Shown piece by piece: positions 9,721 through 20,862 of a stretch of DNA of 64,000 bases. This DNA is from VRUE01 sp963697915 (GTDB lineage Bacteria; Actinomycetota; Thermoleophilia; Solirubrobacterales; 70-9), in assembly GCA_963697915.1 (NCBI GenBank), contig OY969103.1, positions 1,922,001-1,986,000 of the forward strand, written 5' to 3'. Below the pieces are notes generated by a model. It was not told the origin of the DNA. It searched no databases and worked only from the letters and a program-made list of their open reading frames with translations. Every line of letters begins with the position of its first letter. Position 1 is the stretch's first letter. Both the position numbers and the translations under genes were made by a program.

Positions 9721-11199
9721 ATGAGCGAGCCCGAGGAGCAGCAGCTCTCCGACGTACTCCGCGACCGGCGCGAGAAGCTCGAGCGCCTGCGCCAGGCCGG
9801 CGTCGACCCCTTCCCGCACTCCTTCGAGGAACGCGAGGAGATCGCCGAGGTGCGGGCGGCGCACGAGGGGCTGGCCGCCGGGATCGAGACCGACTCCCGC
9901 CACCGGGTGGCGGGGCGGATCGTCGCCCGCCGCGGCCACGGCAAGGCGGCCTTCCTCGACCTCCGCGACGGCAGCGGCCAGATTCAGCTGCACGCCCAGG
10001 CCGACGTGCTCGGCGAGGAGGCCTTCGCGCAGCTGGTCGACCTCGACCTCGGCGACTTCGTCGGCGTCGAGGGGACGGCGCTGGCGACCCGCCGCGGCGG
10101 CGAGCTCTCGCTGGCGATCGACCGCTGGCGGCTGCTGGCCAAGAGCCTGCGGCCGCCGCCCGGCAAGTTCCACGGGCTCGAGGACGTCGAGACCCGTTAC
10201 CGCCAGCGCGAGCTCGACCTGCTCGCCAACGAGGAGAGCCGCCGCGCCTTCGCGATCCGCGCCCGCACGATCGCCGAACTGCGCCGCTGGCTCGACGAGC
10301 ACCGCTTCGTCGAGGTCGAGACGCCGGTCCTGCAGCCGCTCTACGGCGGCGCCCTGGCGCGGCCCTTCGTCACCCATCACAACGCCCTCGACCGCGACTT
10401 CTACCTGCGGATCGCGACCGAGCTCTACCTCAAGCGGCTCGTCGTCGGCGGCATCGACAAGGTCTACGAGCTGGGCAAGGACTTCCGCAACGAGGGCGTC
10501 TCGCACAAGCACAACCCCGAGTTCACGATGCTCGAGTGGTACGAGGCCTATGCCGACTACGTCAAGACCGCCCACGACCTGGAGCTGATGGTCGCCGAGG
10601 TGGCGGAGCGGGTGCTGGGCACGACCCGGGTCGAGCGCGACGGGGTCGAGATCGAGCTGGCGCCGCCCTGGCGCCGGGTCACCCTGCGCGACGCGGTCCG
10701 CGACGCGACCGGCATCGACGTCGCCGAGCACCCGACCCGCGAGGCGCTGGCGGCCGCGATGGGCTCAGAGCCGGACCCGGCCGAGGGCTGGGGCAAGCTG
10801 GTCGACGGGCTGCTCGCCAAGTCGGTCGAGCCGGGCCTGGTGCAGCCGACCTTCATCCTCGACTACCCGGTCGAGCTCTCGCCCTTCGCCAAGGCGCACC
10901 GCACCGAGGAGGGGCTGGTCGAGCGCTGGGAGGCCTTCATCGGCGGCATCGAGATCGCCAACTCATTCAGCGAGCTCAACGACCCCGACGAGCAGCGGCG
11001 CCGCTTCGAGCAGCAGGCGGCGGAGATCGAGCGCGGTGACGAGGAGGCCCAGCCCTACGACGAGGCCTTCGTCGAGGCGCTCGAGCACGGCATGCCGCCG
11101 ACCGGCGGCGTCGGCCTCGGGGTTGACAGGCTCGCCATGATGTTGAGCGGGGCGAAAACCCTTCGGGAGATCGTGCTTTTCCCCGCAATGCGGTCCTGA
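9721..11199 (+). CDS. lysS: Lysyl-tRNA synthetase, class II
   Basis: The 492-residue protein has an N-terminal OB-fold anticodon-binding domain (about 55-150) and a class II catalytic core. Motif 2 is the FRNEGVSHKHNPEFTMLEWY region and motif 3 is GVGLGVDRLAMM near the C-terminus. The segment HGLEDVETRYRQRELDL is typical of LysRS. ATG 9721 is preceded 7 nt upstream by TAGGCT, fitting leaderless start despite the close greA gene. A weak hairpin follows the stop. Confidence 0.96.
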   Translation: MSEPEEQQLSDVLRDRREKLERLRQAGVDPFPHSFEEREEIAEVRAAHEGLAAGIETDSRHRVAGRIVARRGHGKAAFLDLRDGSGQIQLHAQADVLGEEAFAQLVDLDLGDFVGVEGTALATRRGGELSLAIDRWRLLAKSLRPPPGKFHGLEDVETRYRQRELDLLANEESRRAFAIRARTIAELRRWLDEHRFVEVETPVLQPLYGGALARPFVTHHNALDRDFYLRIATELYLKRLVVGGIDKVYELGKDFRNEGVSHKHNPEFTMLEWYEAYADYVKTAHDLELMVAEVAERVLGTTRVERDGVEIELAPPWRRVTLRDAVRDATGIDVAEHPTREALAAAMGSEPDPAEGWGKLVDGLLAKSVEPGLVQPTFILDYPVELSPFAKAHRTEEGLVERWEAFIGGIEIANSFSELNDPDEQRRRFEQQAAEIERGDEEAQPYDEAFVEALEHGMPPTGGVGLGVDRLAMMLSGAKTLREIVLFPAMRS

Positions 11200-11219
11200 A
11201 ACTCCCGATCAACGCCAAG

Positions 11220-11240
11220 AAACCCGCTATGAGCGGCTTT
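11220..11240 (+). terminator. Short hairpin after lysS
   Basis: CCGC (11224-11227) pairs with GCGG (11233-11236) around a TATGA loop, with an outer AAA/TTT continuation across one mismatch. It sits 20 bp after the lysS stop and could be a weak terminator. Confidence 0.4.
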
Positions 11241-11270
11241 CCGGGTCCCCGGGCCGGGTGGGCGGTCTCG

Positions 11271-11318
11271 GTATCGTGTCAAGGACACACGGGCACCTCC
11301 CGATACACGACGGGTGCC
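11271..11318 (+). promoter_or_regulatory. Structured leader/operator region upstream of clpC
   Basis: Within 50 bp there are three nested symmetries: GTGTC-aag-GACAC at 11276-11288, GTATCG (11271-11276) with CGATAC (11301-11306), and GGCACC (11292-11297) with GGTGCC (11313-11318). No CIRCE or HAIR element is seen. The region could bind a clpC regulator or form an mRNA structure. No clear -35/-10 pair was found. Confidence 0.35.
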
Positions 11319-11378
11319 TCCGGTACTTCCGACCCCAAACCGCGTTTGACCTGGTGAAGGTCTGAGAGAGGAAGTCTT

Positions 11379-13907
<2,529 letters not shown>

Positions 13908-15038
13908 ATGAGGGCGCCGGGCCGCGCAGCGGTCGGCGCCTGGAGCGGCGGCCGCTTCATCCGCTACGGCGAGGCGGTCGACGAGGAGCGGCTGGCGGCG
14001 CTGCTGCGCCCCGCTGACGGCATCGACACGGTGCTGAGCGCCGACACCTACGGCCAGGGCGAGGCCGACCGGCTCGTCGGCGCCGCGCTCGCCGGGCTGC
14101 CGCGCGAGGAGTACTGCCTCGTCGGCGCCGTCGGCCACGACTTCTACACGGGTGAGCGCGACGGTCCGCGCGGCTTCCCGCGCTTCACCGACCCCGGCCT
14201 GCGCGGGCCCGGCGAGTACGCGGACTACCTGCGGATGGCCACCGAGCGCAGCCTCGAGCGGCTCGGCGCCGAGCGCTTCGACCTGCTCCTCCTCCACAAC
14301 CCCGACCGCACCGGCTACACCAGCGAGGCGGTCTGGGACGGGATGGCGGCGCTGCGCGAGGCGGGCCTGACCGGCCAGATCGGCATCGCGCCGGGCCCGG
14401 CCAACGGCTTCACCCTCGACCTGATCGCCTGCATCGAGCGCTTTGGCAAGCGGATCGAGTGGGCGATGGTCATCCTCAACCCGTTCGAGCCCTGGCCCGG
14501 CGAGCTCTGCCTCGAGGCTGCCGCCCGCCACGACGTCAAGGTGATCACCCGCGTCGTCGACTACGGCGGCCTCTTCTGGGGCGACCTGCGGCCGGGGATG
14601 GAGCTGGCCGAGGGCGATCACCGCGCCTTCCGCCCGGCGGGCTGGATCGAGGCGGGGTTGGAGAAGCTGGCGCGGGTGGCGCCGATCGGAGAGCGCGCCG
14701 GGCTGAGCACGATCCAGCTCGCCTGCCAGTGGAACCTGGCCCACCCCGCGGTCGAGTGCGTCGTCCCGACCCTGATCCAGGAGGCCGGGCCGGGGGCGCG
14801 GCCGATCGAGGAGCAGCGGGCCGAGCTGGCGGCGCTGCCGGCCGAGGGGAGGCTGAGCACGGAGGACGTGGCGGCGATCCGCGCGGTCGGCGACAACACC
14901 GGCTGCATGGCGCTGAAGGGGGCCAACCCCGGGCACGAGGGGGCGGAGCGCCCCGACCGCTGGCGGCTCGACGCCGAGCTGGCGGCCGCCGGCACGCGCT
15001 GGGGCATCGACCCCGAGCGCGACCTCTCCGCCGCATAG
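13908..15038 (+). CDS. Aldo/keto reductase family protein
   Basis: The 376-residue product has the AKR TIM-barrel layout: an active-site-region Tyr segment DTYGQGEADRLVGAAL, the RSLERLGAERFDLLLLHNPD strand, GLTGQIGIAPGP, and a late STIQLACQWNLAHPAVECVVPT segment. It starts on the base after the clpC stop, so it is probably co-transcribed. The substrate is unknown. It takes the position that radA often holds between clpC and disA elsewhere. Confidence 0.85.
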   Translation: MRAPGRAAVGAWSGGRFIRYGEAVDEERLAALLRPADGIDTVLSADTYGQGEADRLVGAALAGLPREEYCLVGAVGHDFYTGERDGPRGFPRFTDPGLRGPGEYADYLRMATERSLERLGAERFDLLLLHNPDRTGYTSEAVWDGMAALREAGLTGQIGIAPGPANGFTLDLIACIERFGKRIEWAMVILNPFEPWPGELCLEAAARHDVKVITRVVDYGGLFWGDLRPGMELAEGDHRAFRPAGWIEAGLEKLARVAPIGERAGLSTIQLACQWNLAHPAVECVVPTLIQEAGPGARPIEEQRAELAALPAEGRLSTEDVAAIRAVGDNTGCMALKGANPGHEGAERPDRWRLDAELAAAGTRWGIDPERDLSAA

Positions 15039-15048
15039 CCTGCCGCGC

Positions 15049-16440
15049 ATGGCGCGCCAGTGGTGGACCTTGGCCGGGACCTGCGCCGGCCTCTTCCTCT
15101 TGATGCTCGACTCGACCGTGGTGGCGCTGGCGCTGCCCAGCATCCGCGCGGACATCGGCGCCACCGCCGCCGGGCTGCAGTGGGCGATGAACGCCTACCT
15201 GCTGGCGATCACGGTCTTCGTCGTCACCGCCGGGCGGCTCGGCGACATGTTCGGCCGCAAGCGCCTCTTCCTCGCCGGCATGGTCGTCTTCGCACTCGGC
15301 TCGCTGGTCTCCGGCCTCGCCGACGACGAGCTCACCCTGATCGGTGGGCGGGTCCTGCAGGGGGTGGGCGCGGCGCCGATGCTGCCGCTCTCGCTGGCGA
15401 TCGTCTGCAACGCCTTCCCCGCCGAGCAGCAGGCCCGGGCGCTGGGCATCTGGGCCGGGATCTCGGCGGTGGCGCTCGGCATCGGCCCGCTCGTCGGCGG
15501 CGGCCTGGTCGACCTCGAGTGGCGCCTGATCTTCTGGATCAACCTGCCGGTCGCGGCGCTGGGGATCGCGATCACCGCCCGCTACGCGCCCGAGTCGACC
15601 GACCCCGGCTCGGGCCGCTCGATCGACTATCCGGGCCTGCTGGCGCTCAGCGCCGGGCTCACCGCGGTCGTCCTGGCCTTGGTCCAGGCCCAGGTCTGGG
15701 CGGCGAGCGCGATCGTCGCCCTCACCTTGCTCGGCCTGCTCTCGCTGGCCGCCTTCTGGCGGATCGAGCGCCGCCGCCGCGAGCCGATCGTCGACTTCGC
15801 CCTCTTCCGCAACGGGCCCTACTTCGGCGCCAGCGCCGCCGCCTTCGCCCTCGTCGGCGCCTACTGGGCGGTGATGTTCTTCCAGTCGCAGTACCTGCAG
15901 GACGTGCGCGGCCACTCGGCGCTGCTCAGCGGCCTGCTGATCCTGCCGGTGACCGTGCCGATGATCTTCATCTCGCCCTTCTCGGCGCGCCTGATCGCCC
16001 GCTTCGGCACCCGCCTGCTGATGACCGTGGGGATGGTCTGCGGGGTTGTCGGGCTGCTCGTCCTCACCCAGGTCGGGGCCGACAGCCCCTACGCCCTGCT
16101 GCTCGCCGGCTACCTGCCGTTCGGGGTCGCGCTCGGCTTCGTCTACGCGCCGATGTCGACCGCGGCGATGGCGGCGATGCCGCCGCAGAAGGTCGGGATC
16201 GCCTCCGGGGTGCTGGCGATGGACCGGGTGATGGCGGGCACGATCGCGCTCGCCGCGACCGGCGCTACCTTCCACGCCCTGCTCGGCGATGGCCGTACTT
16301 TTAGCGCCGCGGTGAGTGGTTCGACGTGGGTACTGGTCGTGCTTTGCGCGGTCGGCGCGGTCCTGACCTGGCGTTTCGTGCGCGACACGGGCCGTCCGGC
16401 GCCCGAACCGCACCGAACTCACCGTCATTTCCACCTTTAG
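15049..16440 (+). CDS. MFS transporter, DHA2 (EmrB/QacA) family
   Basis: The 463-residue hydrophobic protein begins with the DHA2 signature LDSTVVALALPSIRADIGA, then AGRLGDMFGRKRLFLAG (motif A) and RVLQGVGAAPMLPLSLAIV (motif C-like). About 14 membrane helices are expected. It probably exports drugs or metabolites using the proton gradient. The substrate cannot be told. TAGCCT lies 7 nt before ATG 15049, so it may have its own leaderless promoter inside the end of the reductase gene. Confidence 0.88.
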   Translation: MARQWWTLAGTCAGLFLLMLDSTVVALALPSIRADIGATAAGLQWAMNAYLLAITVFVVTAGRLGDMFGRKRLFLAGMVVFALGSLVSGLADDELTLIGGRVLQGVGAAPMLPLSLAIVCNAFPAEQQARALGIWAGISAVALGIGPLVGGGLVDLEWRLIFWINLPVAALGIAITARYAPESTDPGSGRSIDYPGLLALSAGLTAVVLALVQAQVWAASAIVALTLLGLLSLAAFWRIERRRREPIVDFALFRNGPYFGASAAAFALVGAYWAVMFFQSQYLQDVRGHSALLSGLLILPVTVPMIFISPFSARLIARFGTRLLMTVGMVCGVVGLLVLTQVGADSPYALLLAGYLPFGVALGFVYAPMSTAAMAAMPPQKVGIASGVLAMDRVMAGTIALAATGATFHALLGDGRTFSAAVSGSTWVLVVLCAVGAVLTWRFVRDTGRPAPEPHRTHRHFHL

Positions 16441-16533
16441 GTGATCAACTCGCTTGACAACGACCTCTCCGACCTCTCAAGTCGGAATTGACCCAGACCG
16501 CATTGGAAAGCGAAATTTGGCATCCTAAAGGGG

Positions 16534-17646
16534 ATGTCTTCGTCGCCAGGGGATGAGCTTCAAGAGGTAGCGGAACGGCAGGATCCCCGGCTTCTGAGGG
16601 CCTTGGACGTCGTTGCCCCCGGTGCTGCCCTGCGCGAGGGTATCGACAACATCGTCCACGCCAGCACCGGTGGCTTGGTCGTGGTCGGCGACCCGGGCGA
16701 CATCTCGCACCTGCTCTCGGGCGGGATACGCCTCGATATCGACTACACGCCGGCGATGCTCTACCAAGTGGCGAAGATGGACGGCGCGATCGTCCTCAAC
16801 GCCGAGGCGACCAAGATCGTCTGGGCCAACGTGCACCTGATGCCCGACCCGACGATCCTCTCGGCCGAGACCGGCACCCGCCACCGCACCGCCGAGCGCG
16901 TCTCCAAACAGACCAACGCCCTGGTCGTCGCGATCTCGCAGCGACGCGACGTGGTCTCGCTCTACGTCGAGGGGACCAAGTACATCCTGCAGGAGATCCC
17001 CGCCGTGCTCGCCAAGGCGAACCAGGGCCTGGCGACGCTGGAGAAGTACCGCCAGCGGCTGGAACAGGTCTCGACCCGGCTGACCCTGCTCGAGTTCGAA
17101 GGCGGCGGCGTCCTCTACGACGCGCTCACCGTGCTGCAGCGGGCCGAGCTCGTGACCCGGATGGCGGTCGAGGTCGAGCGCTACATCGTCGAGCTCGGCA
17201 CCGAGGGCCGGCTGATCGAGATGCAGCTGGAGGAGACGATGGTCGGCGTCGCCACCGACAAGGCCGCCCTGATCCGCGACTACTCGGTCGAGGACTCAGA
17301 GCAGAACCTGGCCACGGTGATGCAGTCGCTGGCGCGGCTGCCGCACGAGGACGTGCTCGACTTCGGCCGCCTCGCGGAGCTGCTCGGCTACGACCGCAAG
17401 CTGAACACCCTCGACTTCCCGGTTGCGCCACGCGGCTACCGCTTGCTGGGCCGCGTGCCGCGCATCCCCAAGCTCGTCGTCCAGAAGATCATCCACGACC
17501 TCGGCGGCCTGGAGGAGGTCCTGGCGGCATCAGACGCCGACCTCGAGGCCGTCGACGGAGTCGGCCCGACCAGGGCCAAGGACATCCGCGAGGGCCTGCG
17601 CAGGCTCCAGGAGGTCGATCTGGTCGACAGGTACTTACCGAGTTGA
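16534..17646 (+). CDS. disA: DNA integrity scanning protein DisA, diadenylate cyclase
   Basis: DisA makes cyclic di-AMP from two ATP and scans for branched DNA. The 370-residue product has the DAC domain with the catalytic DGA at 83-85 and GTRHRTAER at 114-122, a helical linker, and a C-terminal helix-hairpin-helix region (LEAVDGVGPTRAKDIREGL). An A-rich GGGG ribosome site precedes ATG 16534. It ends 5 bp before the carD ATG. A KhtT-like antiporter partner at 43.6 kb is a possible c-di-AMP-linked target system, but this is inference. Confidence 0.96.
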   Translation: MSSSPGDELQEVAERQDPRLLRALDVVAPGAALREGIDNIVHASTGGLVVVGDPGDISHLLSGGIRLDIDYTPAMLYQVAKMDGAIVLNAEATKIVWANVHLMPDPTILSAETGTRHRTAERVSKQTNALVVAISQRRDVVSLYVEGTKYILQEIPAVLAKANQGLATLEKYRQRLEQVSTRLTLLEFEGGGVLYDALTVLQRAELVTRMAVEVERYIVELGTEGRLIEMQLEETMVGVATDKAALIRDYSVEDSEQNLATVMQSLARLPHEDVLDFGRLAELLGYDRKLNTLDFPVAPRGYRLLGRVPRIPKLVVQKIIHDLGGLEEVLAASDADLEAVDGVGPTRAKDIREGLRRLQEVDLVDRYLPS

Positions 17647-17651
17647 CGGCC

Positions 17652-18242
17652 ATGGAGGCCGTCGCGAACCGAAAGGAGTCCAGCATTCCCCAGCTAGAGG
17701 AGGCCACCGAGGTAGTCGAGGAGCAGGACGTCGAGTACGTCTGCGACTTCGAGGAGGGCGACAAGGTCGTCTACCCGCACCACGGTGCAGGCCTGGTGAT
17801 GAAGAAAGAGGCGCGGGAGCTGATGGGGGAGGAGCGTGAATACCTCACGATCAAGATCCTCCACAACGAACTCACCGTGATGGTTCCGTGCGAAAACGCC
17901 GGCAAGGCGGGGCTGCGGCGGGTCATCGATGAGGTCGAAATCAAAAAGGTGACAAGCGTCCTCACCGATGACGTGTCGGAGATGCCGAAGAACTGGAACC
18001 GGCGCTTCAAGTACAACCGCGAGAAGATCAAGACCGGCGACGTCTTCGAGCTCGCCGAGGTCGTCCGCAATCTCGCCCTCCGCGAGATGGAGAAGGGCCT
18101 CTCGACCGGCGAGAAGCAGATGTACACGCGGGCCAAGAAGATCCTTGCGTCGGAGTTCATGTACGCGCTCGACAAAGACGAGGAGGGCGCGGAGGAATAC
18201 CTCGACGGCCTGCTGGAGGAGCGCTTCGCCGCAACGGCGTAG
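17652..18242 (+). CDS. carD: CarD family transcriptional regulator
   Basis: CarD binds RNA polymerase beta and stabilises the open complex. The product of about 196 residues has an N-terminal acidic extension, then the Tudor-like RNAP-interaction domain (GDKVVYPHHGAGLVM, near residue 38) and the helical DNA-binding domain (NWNRRFKYNREKIKTGDVFELAEVV). ATG 17652 has no ribosome site. An ideal GAAAGGAG (17671-17678) sits 6 nt before an in-frame ATT at 17685, so translation may start there. It lies between disA and ispD, as in mycobacteria. Confidence 0.92.
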   Translation: MEAVANRKESSIPQLEEATEVVEEQDVEYVCDFEEGDKVVYPHHGAGLVMKKEARELMGEEREYLTIKILHNELTVMVPCENAGKAGLRRVIDEVEIKKVTSVLTDDVSEMPKNWNRRFKYNREKIKTGDVFELAEVVRNLALREMEKGLSTGEKQMYTRAKKILASEFMYALDKDEEGAEEYLDGLLEERFAATA

Positions 18243-18954
18243 CAGCGCGGCAGGTTCCGTCACCGCGGTCGTCGCGGCCGCCGGCTCCGGGCAGAGGCTC
18301 GGAGCCGGCGGTCCGAAGGCCTTCGTGCCGCTCGCCGGCCGGCCGCTGGTCGAGTGGTCGCTGGCGGCGATGCGGGCGGCCCCCTGCGTGGGCCCGATCG
18401 TCGTCGCCTGCCCGCCGGGGCACGACGGCGGCCTCGGGGGCGAGGACCTGGAGCTGGTCGAGGGCGGCGCGACGCGGGCGCGCTCGGTCGCCAACGCCCT
18501 CGCCGTGGTCGAGACCGAGCTGGTCGCGATCCACGACGCGGCCCGGCCCCTTCTGACCCCCGAGCTGGTCGAGGGGGTCGTCGCCACCCTGCTCGCCGAT
18601 CCCGGCGCCGCCGCCGCGATCGCTGCCACCCCGGTCACCGACACGATCAAGCGCGCCGCGACGACGAGGGATGCATTTCCCTCGTATAGCGGGGGAAATG
18701 CATCCCTCGTCATTGACGAGACCGTCGATCGCGGGCAGCTGTGGGCGGCGCAGACTCCGCAGGTCTTCTGGACCGAGGCGCTGCGCAAGGCGCTGCAGGA
18801 CCCTTACGTCGAGGTCGAGGCGGCGACCGACGAGGCGATGCTGGTCGAGGCGGCCGGGGGTGGGGTCCTGATCCACCCGGCGCCGGCGGAGAACCTCAAG
18901 GTGACGACGCCGCTCGATCTGCGAGTCGCCGAGCTGCTCCTCGTCGAGCGCTAG
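18145..18954 (+). CDS. ispD: 2-C-methyl-D-erythritol 4-phosphate cytidylyltransferase IspD (start unresolved)
   Basis: IspD makes CDP-methylerythritol in the MEP isoprenoid pathway. Conserved sequence starts only at about 18259 with VVAAAGSGQRLGAGGPKAF, then AIHDAARPLLTPE, ATPVTDTIKR and WAAQTPQVF. No ATG, GTG or TTG lies nearby: the nearest in-frame start is TTG 18145, which would overlap carD by 98 bp, so a non-standard start or coupling is possible. Residues from about 18660 to 18711 come from a palindromic insert in the region that normally forms the dimerisation beta-arm. Confidence 0.88.
   Translation: MRRSSCTRSTKTRRARRNTSTACWRSASPQRRSSAAGSVTAVVAAAGSGQRLGAGGPKAFVPLAGRPLVEWSLAAMRAAPCVGPIVVACPPGHDGGLGGEDLELVEGGATRARSVANALAVVETELVAIHDAARPLLTPELVEGVVATLLADPGAAAAIAATPVTDTIKRAATTRDAFPSYSGGNASLVIDETVDRGQLWAAQTPQVFWTEALRKALQDPYVEVEAATDEAMLVEAAGGGVLIHPAPAENLKVTTPLDLRVAELLLVER
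18663..18711. repeat. Palindromic element inserted in frame in ispD
   Basis: Arms 18663-18681 and 18693-18711 are exact 19-bp reverse complements. A G-U wobble and two further pairs extend the RNA stem to a TATAG loop. It encodes about 16 extra residues (around DAFPSYSGGNASL) absent from the usual IspD pattern. Its TTTCCC/GGGAAA core resembles the element at 47622-47656. Confidence 0.85.
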
Positions 18955-18960
18955 CTCTGC

Positions 18961-19923
18961 CTAGCTCTCGCCCTGGTCGACGGGTGCGTCGAGGCGGTGG
19001 CGCCAGCGGCGCCGCACGAAGAGCAGGCGCTCGATAAGCAGGACGCTGACGCCGGCGATCACGATCACCGTCAGGTTGAGCGCGAGCTGGGCCATCGCGC
19101 CGCGCCAGTCCGACCAGTTGCCGAGCGCCGCGGCGACGCCGACGTTGGCGGCGGCGGGGATCGTCGTCACCGAGATCAGCACGCCGACCAGCGCCCCCGA
19201 CTTGGCCGCGGTCAGCGAGAGCACGCCGGCGGCGCCGGCGAAGGCGGCGACCAGGACCGACCACTCGTCCGGCTCGGCGATGAACTGGGTGAGCGGGTTG
19301 CCGGTGCTGCTGAAGCCGGGGTCGACCCAGCCCACCCCCTCGCAGACGAGGGTGAGGAGGAAGGCCGCCGTGATCCCGATCGGGAAGCCGATCGCGAGCG
19401 CGGTCAGCGAGCGCAGGGCGACCCCTGGGCGGCGCTCGACGGCGGCCACGCAGAGGCCGGCGAGCGGCCCGAACTCGGGGCCGACGACCATCGCGCCGAC
19501 GATCAGGATCGGCGATCCGGTGAAGATCCCGACCGAGGCGAGCAGGCAGGCGAGCACCATGAACGAGAGGAAGGTGCCGGAGAGCTCGATGCTCTCCGAG
19601 GTGCGGGCCTCGACCTCCTCCCAGACCACCGCGTCGGAAGGGGCGCCGCGGGCGGCTCGTTCAGCCGAGGCGGCCGCCTCGGAGATCTGCGAGTCGATCT
19701 GCTCGAGCGCGATCGAGCCCTCGCGCGGGATCCCGAGCTGCTTAAGGTCGTCGATGACGACGCTGGCGTCCTCGCGGGCGACGTCGCAGAGGATGACGTC
19801 GCCAGGCGGCTGCCGCGCGGCCCCGGCGAGGTAGATCAGGTTGCAGGCCGAGGGCGCCGCTTCGAGCAGGGCGAGGACCTTCTCGGAGCGGCCCGGGGGC
19901 ACGACGATCCGCAGGTGGACCAT
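18961..19923 (-). CDS. DUF389 (TIGR00341-like) membrane protein
   Basis: The 320-residue protein has an N-terminal soluble region (about 1-110, starting MVHLRIVVPPGRSEKVLALL) and a C-terminal block of about six membrane helices that includes the conserved GSPILIVGAMVVGPEFGPLAGLC segment. The family has no settled function. ATG 19923 is preceded 7 nt upstream by TAAGGT. It interrupts the ispD-ispF order on the opposite strand, convergent to ispD with only 6 bp between the stops. Confidence 0.82.
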   Translation of the reverse strand: MVHLRIVVPPGRSEKVLALLEAAPSACNLIYLAGAARQPPGDVILCDVAREDASVVIDDLKQLGIPREGSIALEQIDSQISEAAASAERAARGAPSDAVVWEEVEARTSESIELSGTFLSFMVLACLLASVGIFTGSPILIVGAMVVGPEFGPLAGLCVAAVERRPGVALRSLTALAIGFPIGITAAFLLTLVCEGVGWVDPGFSSTGNPLTQFIAEPDEWSVLVAAFAGAAGVLSLTAAKSGALVGVLISVTTIPAAANVGVAAALGNWSDWRGAMAQLALNLTVIVIAGVSVLLIERLLFVRRRWRHRLDAPVDQGES

Positions 19924-19941
19924 GCCGCCGACCTTATCTGC

Positions 19942-19989
19942 ACGTGCCGGTGCTCAGGGGCTTATATGGACACCGCAGCACCGGCACGT
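19942..19989. promoter_or_regulatory. 13-bp inverted repeat between divergent DUF389 and PHP genes
   Basis: Arms 19942-19954 and 19977-19989 are perfect reverse complements around a 22-nt AT-rich loop. The repeat covers the likely -35 zones of both divergent promoters (TAAGGT leftward at 19931-19936, TAGGTT rightward at 19999-20004), so it may be a shared operator. Confidence 0.5.
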
Positions 19990-20010
19990 CCGGGGACGTA
20001 GGTTTTGGGG

Positions 20011-20862
20011 GTGCTGACCGACTACCACCTGCACCTGCGTCCCGACGAGCCGGAGACGACGCCGGAGCGCTACTTCACCGAGGAGAACGTCGCCCGCTAC
20101 CGCGAGGCCGCCGCAGCGGCCGGGATCGACGAGCTCGGCGTCTCCGAGCACGTCTACCGCTTCCGGCAGGCGCTCGACCTCTGGCGCCACCCGTTCTGGC
20201 AGGAACAGGCGGTCGACGACCTCGGCGCCTACTGCGAGTTCGTCCGCGGCGCCGGCCTGCGCCTGGGAATCGAGTGCGACTTCGTCCCCGGCGCCGAGGA
20301 CCGCACCGCGAACCTGCTCGAGGCGCACGAGCTCGACTACGTAGTCGGCTCGGTCCACTTCGTCGGCGAGGCGGCGGTCGACCACGAAGGCTGGGACGTC
20401 TGGGAGGGCCGCGGCGACGCCGACGAGGTCTGGCGCCGCTACTTCGAGGCGCTCGCCGAGTGCGCCCGCTCCGGCCTCTTCGACATCCTCGCCCACCCGG
20501 ACCTGGTCAAGGTCTGGGGCTCGGCGCGGCCGCTGCCGCGGCGCGACCCGCGCCATTACTACGAGCCGGCGGTGGAGGCGATCGCGGCGAGTGGGGTCGC
20601 GGTCGAGGTCTCGACCGCCGGGCTGCGCAAGCCGGTCGGCGAGCTCTACCCGGCCATCGCCTTCGCCGAGATGTGCGTCGAAGCCGGCGCTTCCTTCGCG
20701 CTTTCCTCCGATGCGCACCTGCCCGAGCAGGTCGGCTTCGGCTACGAGCGGGCGCTCGAGCTCTTCGAGCAGCTCGGGGTGGGGGAGATCTGCGCCTTCG
20801 AGCGCCGCAGCCGCAGGCTGGAGCCGCTCAGTGGCCGGGTAGGCGAGGATTCACCGCGATGA
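20011..20862 (+). CDS. PHP-domain phosphoesterase, histidinol-phosphatase (HisK/HisJ)-like
   Basis: The product of about 283 residues has the PHP metal-binding pattern: DYHLHLRPDE at the N-terminus, GVSEHVYRF, GIECDFVPG, YVVGSVHFVGE, ILAHPDLVK and FALSSDAHLPEQVGFGY near the C-terminus. It probably hydrolyses a small phosphate ester such as histidinol phosphate. GTG 20011 was chosen because TAGGTT lies 6 nt upstream. TTG 20005 is an alternative. The stop overlaps the ispF start by 4 bases, linking it to the MEP gene. Confidence 0.83.
   Translation: MLTDYHLHLRPDEPETTPERYFTEENVARYREAAAAAGIDELGVSEHVYRFRQALDLWRHPFWQEQAVDDLGAYCEFVRGAGLRLGIECDFVPGAEDRTANLLEAHELDYVVGSVHFVGEAAVDHEGWDVWEGRGDADEVWRRYFEALAECARSGLFDILAHPDLVKVWGSARPLPRRDPRHYYEPAVEAIAASGVAVEVSTAGLRKPVGELYPAIAFAEMCVEAGASFALSSDAHLPEQVGFGYERALELFEQLGVGEICAFERRSRRLEPLSGRVGEDSPR

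Noticed and set aside
16441..16533. A strong disA promoter at TTGACA 16454-16459
   Set aside because: The -35 is good, but no acceptable -10 is present 15-19 bp downstream; it is left unannotated.
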